NCBI GenBank assembly: GCA_964517435.1
Contig: CAZFEC010000013.1
Coordinates: 1-64,000 of the forward strand
Reading direction: 5' to 3'
Length of the DNA: 64,000 nt
From: BS150m-G50 sp964517435
GTDB lineage: Bacteria > CAIWAD01 > BS150m-G50
Shown here one piece after another: positions 44,101 through 51,697 of this stretch (the first letter of the stretch is position 1; each line of letters starts with the position of its first letter). The notes under the pieces are model-generated. The model worked only from the letters and a program-made list of their open reading frames with translations, was not told the origin of the DNA and did not search any database. A program made the position numbers and the translations under genes.

Positions 44101-45455
44101 ATCCCGAAATCGAGATCCGGATCGCCCTCAATAATGTAGCTGCCGTCGATTACCAGGTACTCTGAATAAGTACCCGGATCCTGACTGACAGCTACTTCGG
44201 CGCCATTGTAGTTATCTACCATCGCGGCCTGGATGGTAGAATATTCAACCGGAACGAAGCGGATTTGGGGGTAGTAGCAATAGCCGATTTCGGGTCGTGA
44301 GCCGTCAGGATCGTCAGGCTCATCACCATCAACGAAATCAATGCAATCCGAATCTGGTAGAAGTCGATAATCGCCTGTAGCCTCATTAACGAACCGAGGA
44401 TCCTCGAAAGCGGGTCGATTAAAAGGAAGTCCTAGGTTTGGATCATCCATGCAGGAGTACCATACATTGTACGACATATCTGTTGGTATAAGATTGAAAT
44501 CGCAATCGCTCTTGACAATCGTCCCCAAGATATAGGGCCAGGCTGATGGCGAGAGAGAGTGCAATGCTGGACATGTATTATCCACAAATGTGGAATATCT
44601 AACCTCGCTGTCGGAATCGACACACACAATGCCAGCGTCTGTACCAACCGGCTCAGCAAGTGTATTTCCCTCGAAGACACAATGGCCCATCAAACCGTCT
44701 TGGAGATGAACGATGGATCCATTATTGCCGGTATCCTCATTGTCACTGAACCAACAATTCGCAATGCTAACGTTATTTCCCCAGATCACAGCACCATCAA
44801 GGATTGTATTCTCCTCAAAAGTACAATCGTCAACTAGACCGTTTTGCAAATAAACGATCGATCCATTACTGTATGAATCTTGATTATCGCTGAAACAGCA
44901 ATAATCAATATCAACGTAGTTTCCCCAGATTGCGACTCCGTCCAGATAAGTAGAATATCCGTTAAATTCGCAGTTCGTGATCCTAGCTCTATGAGCTGCA
45001 TCAACGCCTTGTGCGCAAATCGCGCCTCCATTGGCACTCACTTCTTCAGGTGTTATGAAAATGCAATCCTCAATTGTTGGCGCGCCATTGATATGTAATG
45101 CTCTTTGAGTTGTGTTATCGAGTGCACGGAATGTCAAATTCTCAACTCGCATATCCTCAAAATCTTGATCAAGATCGATTTCAATAGCTGGGTCTCCGCC
45201 AGGCCAAAGATGCATAATAATGATGCCATCCTCACCTCCTCTGATGATGATATCCTTATCAGCAACTTCTATCGCTAAGTGGAATACATAGTCATTATCG
45301 ACATGCCACATGAATAGTCTATCGTCATCTACCATTCCATTGATCACATCTTGAACTGCTGTACTAGACATATCAGCCCACACATCATAGTCTGTAGCAA
45401 ATACTGTCGTTGATACAATCAGTAAGCTGATCAGGAATAGACTTATCCGGTACAT
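41115..45455 (-). CDS. Giant secreted beta-helix (Pmp-like) protein with sorting tail
   Basis: 1446 residues from the ATG at 45455, which has GAGGTG upstream; a start at 45467 is less likely. After the signal peptide come at least two beta-helix blocks, about residues 60-400 and 420-850, with repeats such as GGAVFAN, GGAVYVN and NCTFDDF resembling chlamydial Pmp repeats. A further helix block spans about 900-1200. Residues about 1210-1340 look helical, with TPR-like character (ALGNWQEINGQIPEAIFTYNQL). The end is NYPNPFNPVTTIAYSVP ... KMMLIK. The first third is AT-richer than neighbouring genes. The function is probably surface attachment, but this is inferred from architecture only. Confidence 0.86.
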   Translation of the reverse strand: MYRISLFLISLLIVSTTVFATDYDVWADMSSTAVQDVINGMVDDDRLFMWHVDNDYVFHLAIEVADKDIIIRGGEDGIIIMHLWPGGDPAIEIDLDQDFEDMRVENLTFRALDNTTQRALHINGAPTIEDCIFITPEEVSANGGAICAQGVDAAHRARITNCEFNGYSTYLDGVAIWGNYVDIDYCCFSDNQDSYSNGSIVYLQNGLVDDCTFEENTILDGAVIWGNNVSIANCWFSDNEDTGNNGSIVHLQDGLMGHCVFEGNTLAEPVGTDAGIVCVDSDSEVRYSTFVDNTCPALHSLSPSAWPYILGTIVKSDCDFNLIPTDMSYNVWYSCMDDPNLGLPFNRPAFEDPRFVNEATGDYRLLPDSDCIDFVDGDEPDDPDGSRPEIGYCYYPQIRFVPVEYSTIQAAMVDNYNGAEVAVSQDPGTYSEYLVIDGSYIIEGDPDLDFGIRKDGTEEWSYTPINGQSFVFYINDLEIPITFRDLDFTGCSGCTPTPKAIHGYWPTETCELTLDNCTFDDFGDLTNPVNGGAVFANATTASPVVEIVNCVFDDCKGDNGGAVYVNSVDGTGVVEIKGDTEFLNNDAALTGGAVLTHGCHLWIGELETHHRVRFHNNYAAERAGAIFAYFSGDLPGSGNSHFYNTDFISNSCGWTGYACADVLHFTLNTTSGTTGCTFENCLIEHESQTAFYNYRFDNITVTRSTVFSLVDPPPVSIQCDESNETMLTVNSSILSSPPSNFGADFYDIDYTNIVNGTIPGPSSPYNIQADPKFVNPANDNYCLRWDSPCLDTGNPDPLLRDQDHTQCDMGYRQTYKPIPCDAGTDFTSLTKGVYFATDDLNVASGFSLPSGSFLLLGSLVDVTIIAGTADVFLGREEDAERTVITYYSPNPEIDFHEEPDPPRGAFSISGSPAVPPAADLHMNHLGYVETESEFAVTWVDLSVNDLRFCTDDCDEPESTVHGRFYVGSGCVGTISNCLLRGSWMNEQMVIFDSNVMLSDCDFLDYEDTGLLLVDFGHNADYELQSLDFEGYGTPERARIGVSALNSSFRLTDSRVENHDSYGMKGSYAWFDMHRVAHNRIVANSFPNPNHGQISLNESNCQLDCGANKIAYNDDDNDNILIRDQGGLQQQSTDVHYNDWGDAVVDPSSPRLLPECWGILVWDPLYVWNELPPMNDCNEQNIPAEMFALGNWQEINGQIPEAIFTYNQLIILFPSDPYATRAVFRLKKISGMGRDEGLAVKAGFEEDLEAIGDQNPDLTYFLEGNFWILEGKLIDKDVALTELEGLRDQAGAEDASTYYELSHAYLEAWDDAGSPYAERDPDTACQQVRTELARQQAYINQALEICGMSTNTSADPEVLPADFNLTQNYPNPFNPVTTIAYSVPTHCELTLAVYNVLGQRVAVLAEGSHLPGDYALQFDGSEFSSGLYLYRLDSGTHSVVRKMMLIK

Positions 45456-45702
45456 TTTACACCTCACTCTTAGGATCCGATCATCCCGTGAAGACTCCAG
45501 AGCTTACGGGAAGATTCGGATATAATCAACATTAGACACTGAATTCATAGTTTTGAGTTTCAGATGAGATCAGCTAAGGCGGGTGTTTCTTCCAGACCAG
45601 CAGCAGGAGGGCTGACTGGCGGTTAGCTGGATTCGTTTTCAGCGGAAACATCGTGTCGATTCACTCCATTCCGTAAGAACCTGGAATGACTTGTCAACAA
45701 TT

Positions 45703-45777
45703 TGGAATGCTGACTAGGGCAGCATTCCAAACACCATTTGGAACTGACAATGTCAATTGCAGTTCAAATGGCATTCC
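45703..45777. repeat. Modular hairpin repeat element, short copy
   Basis: Hairpin TGGAATGCTG / CAGCATTCCA (45703-45729) is identical in its stem to the one at 19894. Then ACACCATTTG and a hairpin GAACTG-A-CAAT / ATTG-CAGTTC follow, ending in AAATGGCATT. Compared with the long copy, the last stem has A-T where that copy has G-C, and the two middle modules are absent. Confidence 0.87.
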
Positions 45778-46353
45778 CCGCAGAAAACTCTTCGGAACCA
45801 ACCGGCTAGACAAAGCATTAGGCTGTAACTGTACGCTATTCTGAGTGTTTGTCACAGCATCTGTGACTGAAAAAGGGGGGTATGTCGCGGTAGGTCTATT
45901 ACTAGAATTCTTAAATAACTAGAATTCCAGTTATTTACACTCCTACATCTGCTAATTTTGCTTTTAAGATAGACCTATAACACGCAATATCCCTGCAGCA
46001 GAACTATATCAAATTGAGTTGTTGAAGTCAAGTGGAATGTGAGAATTATTCACTAGAAGTTATGATAGGTGCTGTAAATTAAAAAAAAAACAATATAGCG
46101 ATTATTTAGCAACGGTAACCACTAGCATTAAAGAGATGACAATAATGTTTCACATCTTAGTGAAACCTGATATTTTGACTATTGCCAGCAAAGCGGTTAC
46201 TATATTAGATTAATACCTGGCGCCCAAAACCTGGATCCACTTTGGATTCGGAAGTGTCAGCGAAGACATTCAGGCACAACGCCACTCAGGCTTTCTCCAA
46301 GGTGTAGAATACCTGTCAGCCTGAGATTCAAATGCGTCGAAAACCACGTTGAA

Positions 46354-46387
46354 TCAAAAAAAGGGCGCCCCAACCGCGGGACGCCCT
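46354..46387 (-). terminator. Rho-independent terminator, minus strand
   Basis: AAGGGCG pairs with CGCCCTT around a 14-nt GC-rich loop. On the minus strand seven T follow. It ends the subtilisin-like protease gene. Confidence 0.88.
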
Positions 46388-46418
46388 TCCAGTAAAAGTT
46401 TCAGTACCAGCCTGTCGC

Positions 46419-49142
46419 CTATTTGATCAACATCAACTTCTGGACAGCCTGCTCGCCCCTGGTCTGCAGGAGGGCGAAATAGACGCCGGAAGCGTGATCG
46501 GCCGCATGCCAGTCGATGGTATGCACACCGGCGTTGAAGGCACCGGCGGCCAGCAGCTCAACCTGGCGGCCCATCAGGTCGTAGATCGTGATTTCGACCT
46601 GCGCCGCCAGCGGCAGACTGAACCGCAAGGTGGTGGTCGGGTTGAACGGATTCGGATAGCTGCTCAGGCTGAGGGTGTTGGGCAGTGTACCGCCCGCGCC
46701 GGGCTGCTCGACGCTTTCCACCACGCCGAAGTAGTCGGCGAAGACGATCAGCAGCGCTTCGCTGAGCGAAGTGGTCGTGCTGCCGCCGGTCGCTTCCAGG
46801 CTGAACGCCATGAACATGGTCATCCAGTTGCCGTCCTCCTTACCGAAGCAGACCCACTTGTCGCTTTCCACAGTCTCCCCCGACATCATCGCGATCCCGG
46901 AAGTGGGCTGGTAGGCGGGGTAGGGAACCTGCTGGTTGCCGGCGCCCTGCGTGCCCTGGAGGAGGACGATGCTATCATCCCAGACGGTGCCCGGCAGACC
47001 GTAAACCACCCGGTTGGTCACTTCCAGTTCGGAAGGCTCACACCCGAAATAGGTCTCGATGAAGACCTCATCATCGATGTGGTCATAGAGGTACTGACCG
47101 GTGAAGAGCACGCGACCACCCTCGGCGAGATAGCCCTCCAGGCCATCCAGCACATCCGCAGGTATGACTGCGTCGTTCTCGGCGGTATAGAACAGGACAG
47201 CGGCGTAGTCGGAAAGCACCAGCTCGATACCGTTCAGTTCCGGGAAATCGCCGATATCGATATCGTACCAATCGACATTTACCGCCGCCTCAACAAATCC
47301 CGCCTGGTAGTACTGCACCAGTTCGTCGTCACCCGCCAGCCCGTCGAAGTCGTAGATCAATATCTCGCCCGGACCGATCTGAACCGGGATCTCGTAGGTG
47401 ATGCTGTCGGAGAAGTCGGAATAGAAGCAGAGGTTCACCATGGAGTAGTGCGGCTCGGCACCGGCGTCGATTTCGAACAGAATCGGATCCGCCTCGTTGT
47501 CGACTTCGGTGTCCGGTTCAATGTTACCGAACTCATAGACCGGATTCGTAATCGTGATGTCGGGATCATCCGTGCTGAGCGTCAGACAGGCGTTATAAGC
47601 CGGATTGATCCAGATGTTGCTCAGGGTCGTCCAGACACCGGCGGTTTCGCCGGGCATCAGGCGCCAGTCGCCGTTGCCGCCGGGAACATCGTCGGTCAGG
47701 TGAATGTCGCCCATGGTAATGTAGGCCGAGAAAATGCCGTAAGCCGCCTTGTAGGCGTTGATACGACCCGTGCCCAGCTGGCCTTCGTATTCCTCGTTGA
47801 TGTCATAGATGTAGTCAACCGTGTGCAGCAGGTGATGACGCACCTCGGCGTTGTCGTAGTCCGGATAGAGCGCCCAGATGTACGCACACAGAGAAGCGAC
47901 CAGGGGACAGGCCATGGAGGTACCACCGTAGCTCGTGTAGCCGCCGTTCGGGATGGTACTCAGGATGTTGTCGCCCGGAGCGGAAACATCAATCCAGGAA
48001 CCGTAATTGGAGAACATGGCCTTGTGGTCGCTGCTGTTGGTGGCGGCCACGTTGATGATTCCCTCGGCGTAAGTAGTCTGATCCGGCGCGTAGGGGCTGT
48101 TATCGTTGCCGCCGGCTTTGACGGTGACCAGCCCGGCGTCCCAGGCGAGTTCGCAGGCGACGCGGATGGAGATGCCGCCGCCCCCACCGAAGCTCATGCT
48201 GATAATGTGCGCCCCGTTGTCGACGGCGTAGTAGATCGCGTTAACCACGCAGCTCTGCGGGAAGGAACCGCCGCCGTCATCGGTGTGGTAGGCGGCCCGC
48301 AACCCCATCACCTTGGCGTTCCAGGCGACCGAGGAGATGCCGACCGCGTTGTCGGTCACGGCGCTGGCGATGCCGGAGCAGTGGGTGCCGTGGCCGTTGT
48401 AGTCGCGAGCGTCGTTATCCTGCTGCGAGCAGTCCTCGCTGGGATGACAGTCGTTGTTGTAGTAGTGGATGAAATCCCAGCCGATGAAATCGTCGACGTA
48501 GTTGTTGCTGTCGTCGTCGGTCTGGTTGATCTCGTCCATTTCGCCCGGCATGTTGTCGTATTCGTAGACGACGCCGTCGCCGTCCAGGTCCTCACCCGGG
48601 TTGACCCAGATGTTGTCGGTCAGATCGGGATGGAACCACTCGGTGCCGGTGTCGATCACCGCGACAACTATCTCGGAATTATCCTCGAAGGCGTCCCAGG
48701 CGGCTTCGCACTCGATGCGGTTCAGGTGCCACTGACTGGGGAAGGAGGGATCATTCGGAGTGCGGGCCAGCGGTATCAGGTAGTCCGGTTCGGCCCAGAC
48801 CACTCCCGGCACCTGGCTGAGGCGGGTTGCACTGTTGAAGACATCCAGTTCGGCCGGAAAGTGAAAGAGGTAGAGCAGGGAGAGGTCGATCTCCATGTGA
48901 CCATGCTTGTCCTCGCGCCAGGCGGGCACCAGCGGCTCAATGTCCTGCACCCAGCAATCGGCCAGGGCGTCGTTCAGAACGGGATCGTCGGTCAGCACTA
49001 CATCGCTGTTGTCCACGATCCGGGGATGTTCCGCCAGCTGTACGATCAGGCGGCCGGGGGTGTAGGGCGTGTCCGCCAACGCCGACAGCTGTATTCCACA
49101 GCAGGCGATCAGAGCGATCAACAGCGTTCGCTTTGTCAACAT
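46419..49142 (-). CDS. Secreted subtilisin-like serine protease (S8) with sorting tail
   Basis: 907 residues. The signal peptide ends near LSALA. Residues 30-125 form an inhibitor-like propeptide. The S8 catalytic triad is complete: D164 in VAVIDTGTEW, H251 in YNGHGTHCSG and S409 in YGGTSMACP. An insert of about 70 residues between Asp and His is rich in Asp and Asn (GEDLDGDGV, TDDDSNNYVDD) and may bind calcium. After the protease domain come Ig-like and Rossmann-like regions, then the sorting domain (SYPNPFNPTTTLRFSLP ... KLMLIK). It could process other surface proteins or digest external protein. It has its own terminator. Confidence 0.95.
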   Translation of the reverse strand: MLTKRTLLIALIACCGIQLSALADTPYTPGRLIVQLAEHPRIVDNSDVVLTDDPVLNDALADCWVQDIEPLVPAWREDKHGHMEIDLSLLYLFHFPAELDVFNSATRLSQVPGVVWAEPDYLIPLARTPNDPSFPSQWHLNRIECEAAWDAFEDNSEIVVAVIDTGTEWFHPDLTDNIWVNPGEDLDGDGVVYEYDNMPGEMDEINQTDDDSNNYVDDFIGWDFIHYYNNDCHPSEDCSQQDNDARDYNGHGTHCSGIASAVTDNAVGISSVAWNAKVMGLRAAYHTDDGGGSFPQSCVVNAIYYAVDNGAHIISMSFGGGGGISIRVACELAWDAGLVTVKAGGNDNSPYAPDQTTYAEGIINVAATNSSDHKAMFSNYGSWIDVSAPGDNILSTIPNGGYTSYGGTSMACPLVASLCAYIWALYPDYDNAEVRHHLLHTVDYIYDINEEYEGQLGTGRINAYKAAYGIFSAYITMGDIHLTDDVPGGNGDWRLMPGETAGVWTTLSNIWINPAYNACLTLSTDDPDITITNPVYEFGNIEPDTEVDNEADPILFEIDAGAEPHYSMVNLCFYSDFSDSITYEIPVQIGPGEILIYDFDGLAGDDELVQYYQAGFVEAAVNVDWYDIDIGDFPELNGIELVLSDYAAVLFYTAENDAVIPADVLDGLEGYLAEGGRVLFTGQYLYDHIDDEVFIETYFGCEPSELEVTNRVVYGLPGTVWDDSIVLLQGTQGAGNQQVPYPAYQPTSGIAMMSGETVESDKWVCFGKEDGNWMTMFMAFSLEATGGSTTTSLSEALLIVFADYFGVVESVEQPGAGGTLPNTLSLSSYPNPFNPTTTLRFSLPLAAQVEITIYDLMGRQVELLAAGAFNAGVHTIDWHAADHASGVYFALLQTRGEQAVQKLMLIK

Positions 49143-49547
49143 GATTCCTCCGTTGGGCTATTTCTTGCTTATCGTTGTTTCGATGCTAAACACTCGAACG
49201 CGTTTCCCGGTCGACGAGAAGACTGCGGAGATATGTCCCGGGAAGTTTCCTGCAAACAGCGTGAGTGCCTTAGTCTGAGCGTGTGCCCGGCAACCTGTGG
49301 TTGTGGGCTTTTTAAATGAGGTTTCTCTCAATCATAAAGTTTAGAAATCCTGCTCGTCAGTGGCAAGGGAATAGCGTGATGCTCACGTAAAAATGTCCTT
49401 ATGCGAAAGGAGATGTCGGCATCGCGTTATAGTATTTCCGGAAATGCTTTTAATGGCAGGCATCTTCTCCGGGAAATACTATGGCGTAGAAGGGTCGAAA
49501 AAGGGGTGTGCTGCACACCCCTTACATAAAGCAATTCTGTAGTGGTC
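49143..49547. other. Intergenic region upstream of the protease gene
   Basis: An 11-bp inverted repeat ATAGTATTTCC / GGAAATACTAT (49429-49439 and 49472-49482) and the terminator at 49497-49523 are present. No gene is supported. Confidence 0.5.
49497..49523 (-). terminator. Rho-independent terminator, minus strand
   Basis: AAGGGGTGTG and CACACCCCTT form the stem, followed on the minus strand by five T. It ends the two-gene multihaem cytochrome operon. Confidence 0.93.
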
Positions 49548-51608
49548 CTACGGTTCCACGTTGTAGTCTTCCTCAGGCGGCTCCGTCTCTGGCGGCGCGC
49601 CGGCTTTGCTCTCACCCCGTCCCACCTCCCGCGCGATCTCCTCCGGTGTGTGGACGGTCGCCATGTGATCCATCTCTTTGCGCAGCGACTGTTCCTCCTC
49701 GAGCTCGATCTCCTCCAGATGCGCTGGATGTTCGTGCGCGTATTGCTCCTCCGTCATGGTGCCGGTCAACCAGCTCGCGTTCATCGGGTAGATGTCCGGA
49801 TTGTAGACGGTGGAGTAAAGGTGCCAGATCACGATCGCCAGCGTGGCCAGCCACGCTTCCCAGTAATGGATTACCAGCCCTACATCCAGAAAACCCTTAG
49901 GCAGGAAGTTGATGAAGTAATTGTCGTACCAGAGCATCAGACCGGTGACGATCATCACCACGCTGCCCCAGATCAGAGCCCAGTACTCGATCTTCTCGAT
50001 GTAGCTGAAGCGTTTGAAGCGGGGCATCTCCTCACGTCGGCCCAGGTTGTAGAGTACCCGCTGCCAGAGCATCTTGAAGTCTTCGAACAGCGGCCACATA
50101 TCCCGGAAGAACTTGCGCCCTCGCTTGCTCAAGAGTACGAAGAGAATGTGCCACAGTGTGGTCAACATGAATACCACCGCCGCGCTGCGGTGTATCACGC
50201 CGCGCATCTGGAAACCGTGCTCGAGCATCTTGAACGGTACCGCGATCCAGGAGTCTGAGAAGCGCAGGGCGAAGCCGGAGACCACCAGCACGATGAAACT
50301 GACCATGAGGAACATGTGCTGCCAGACTTCATCCATATGCATCCGCCTCACCTGCGGCTTCTTCAGCATCTTGCGTACCTGTTTGACCAGATCGATAAAC
50401 CAGTGCAGCCCCATGAAGCCGGTCAACACGATGATGATGGCGATGTAGATCTTTTCGATTATGTCCGCTACGGGAGTGGATAGCCCCTTGCCGGAGATAC
50501 CATGGATGGGGATTTTCGCCAGTTTCTCCGAAATTCCGGGATGACATTCGCCGCAGGTCGCACGCAGGTTGCCTGGAAAAACGGTTGAGGTCGAATCGCT
50601 GCTTGGCAGGATGCGGTGCACGCCGTGACAGGAGGCGCAGTTGGCGACCTCGGTGTCACCCGCCTTGCTCTTCAGTCCGTGATAACTATCGATAAAGGTG
50701 TGCAGCCGGCCGGAAGGCAACCCGTATTTCTCGTTGAGCGTGGTCGATTCATGACAGGGAGCACAGGTTGCTTCCGCCACCCGCGATTTGGAAACCGGTG
50801 AATCGGGGTGATCGGTGTCGATGATGCCATGCTCACCGTGGCAATCGGTGCAGACCGGTGCGTCGGTTTCGCCGCGGACGACCAGTTGTCCGTGGATACC
50901 TTCCCAGAAGTCGCTGGTAACCCCCTTGTGACACTTGCTGCAGGTTTGCGGAATATTGAAGTGATTGATCGAGGATTTCGGATTATCAGGGGAAAGAATC
51001 TTGTGGGCCGTCCCTTCGGCGGAGTGACAATCGTTGCAGGTAGCGGCGACGTAAAGCCCCCCCTTACTCGACTTGCCGTGAATGCTCTGGGAGTACAGCT
51101 CCACCGGGTGTGGCAGGAGGAACTTGTGCCGTTTGACCATGTCCAGGTCTTCGTGGCATCTGCCGCAGGTCTCCGGCAGGTTGGTCGGATGCACCAATGA
51201 AGCTTTCTCATCAGGCGGCAGAACCAGGTGTGCACCGTGGCAATTGGCGCAGGTGGGGACATCGCCGCATTTCTGTGCCGCTTCCCGCCCGTGCGAAGTG
51301 TATTGTTCCGATTGTTCCTCATGACAGGTGCGGCAACCCTGGCAACCAGGCATGAAGGTAGTATCGACGACATGTGGGATGAAAGTTGTGTGGATGTGAC
51401 AATCCTGGCACTCCAGACCGTCGTGGGTAGAAGCTGTTAGATCCGCCGTGATCACGACGTCATGCTGGTCGGTTTCGTGGCAATCCGCGCAGTCCGCGTT
51501 GCTAATCGGTTCGAAGTCGTCACTCTCCTGCGCGTGAGTGAGGCAGGCTGCGCCGCAGAATGAGAGCAGGATGAGTGCAGCGAGTAACCGGATACGGCAG
51601 ACTTTCAT
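49548..51608 (-). CDS. Undecahaem cytochrome c / membrane cytochrome b fusion (CbcL-like)
   Basis: 686 residues from the ATG at 51608 with GGGGGGTG upstream. After the signal peptide, 11 CXXCH sites lie in the first 365 residues. About five membrane segments follow (near 380-402, 430-450, 470-492, 545-562 and 580-600), with histidines such as HWFID, WQHMFLM, VIHRSAAV and IWHLY. These resemble the dihaem cytochrome b of formate dehydrogenase or hydrogenase. This c+b fusion recalls Geobacter CbcL, an inner-membrane quinol oxidase for extracellular electron transfer, which has nine c-haems. The C-terminal 90 residues are acidic. It follows the 17-haem paralogue 89 bases downstream in one operon. 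Confidence 0.88.
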   Translation of the reverse strand: MKVCRIRLLAALILLSFCGAACLTHAQESDDFEPISNADCADCHETDQHDVVITADLTASTHDGLECQDCHIHTTFIPHVVDTTFMPGCQGCRTCHEEQSEQYTSHGREAAQKCGDVPTCANCHGAHLVLPPDEKASLVHPTNLPETCGRCHEDLDMVKRHKFLLPHPVELYSQSIHGKSSKGGLYVAATCNDCHSAEGTAHKILSPDNPKSSINHFNIPQTCSKCHKGVTSDFWEGIHGQLVVRGETDAPVCTDCHGEHGIIDTDHPDSPVSKSRVAEATCAPCHESTTLNEKYGLPSGRLHTFIDSYHGLKSKAGDTEVANCASCHGVHRILPSSDSTSTVFPGNLRATCGECHPGISEKLAKIPIHGISGKGLSTPVADIIEKIYIAIIIVLTGFMGLHWFIDLVKQVRKMLKKPQVRRMHMDEVWQHMFLMVSFIVLVVSGFALRFSDSWIAVPFKMLEHGFQMRGVIHRSAAVVFMLTTLWHILFVLLSKRGRKFFRDMWPLFEDFKMLWQRVLYNLGRREEMPRFKRFSYIEKIEYWALIWGSVVMIVTGLMLWYDNYFINFLPKGFLDVGLVIHYWEAWLATLAIVIWHLYSTVYNPDIYPMNASWLTGTMTEEQYAHEHPAHLEEIELEEEQSLRKEMDHMATVHTPEEIAREVGRGESKAGAPPETEPPEEDYNVEP

Positions 51609-51697
51609 AACACCCCCCTGATCTTGAATCAGCATTCCTTCTTCAACCTCCAGGCCGAAAAGCCTTGAGGCCGACAGGGGAGCAGGGTTATCTCCCG

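Larger units (their letters stand above)
45456..46418. other. Long AT-rich intergenic region with several dyads
   Basis: No gene is supported. Contents: the short copy of the hairpin repeat (45703-45777); a palindrome GTCACAG-CAT-CTGTGAC (45851-45867); a direct repeat ACTAGAATTC (45901 and 45918); a dyad AAATAACT-N8-AGTTATTT (45913-45936); TAGGTCTAT and ATAGACCTA as outer arms (45891-45899 and 45969-45977); a poly-A tract near 46081; and a terminator at the right end. Confidence 0.7.

Noticed and set aside
46494..49319. Long plus-strand open frame of 941 residues opposite the protease gene
   Set aside because: It is antisense to a clear subtilisin-like gene, has no family motif or ribosome site, and its composition is the usual by-product of GC-rich codon use.
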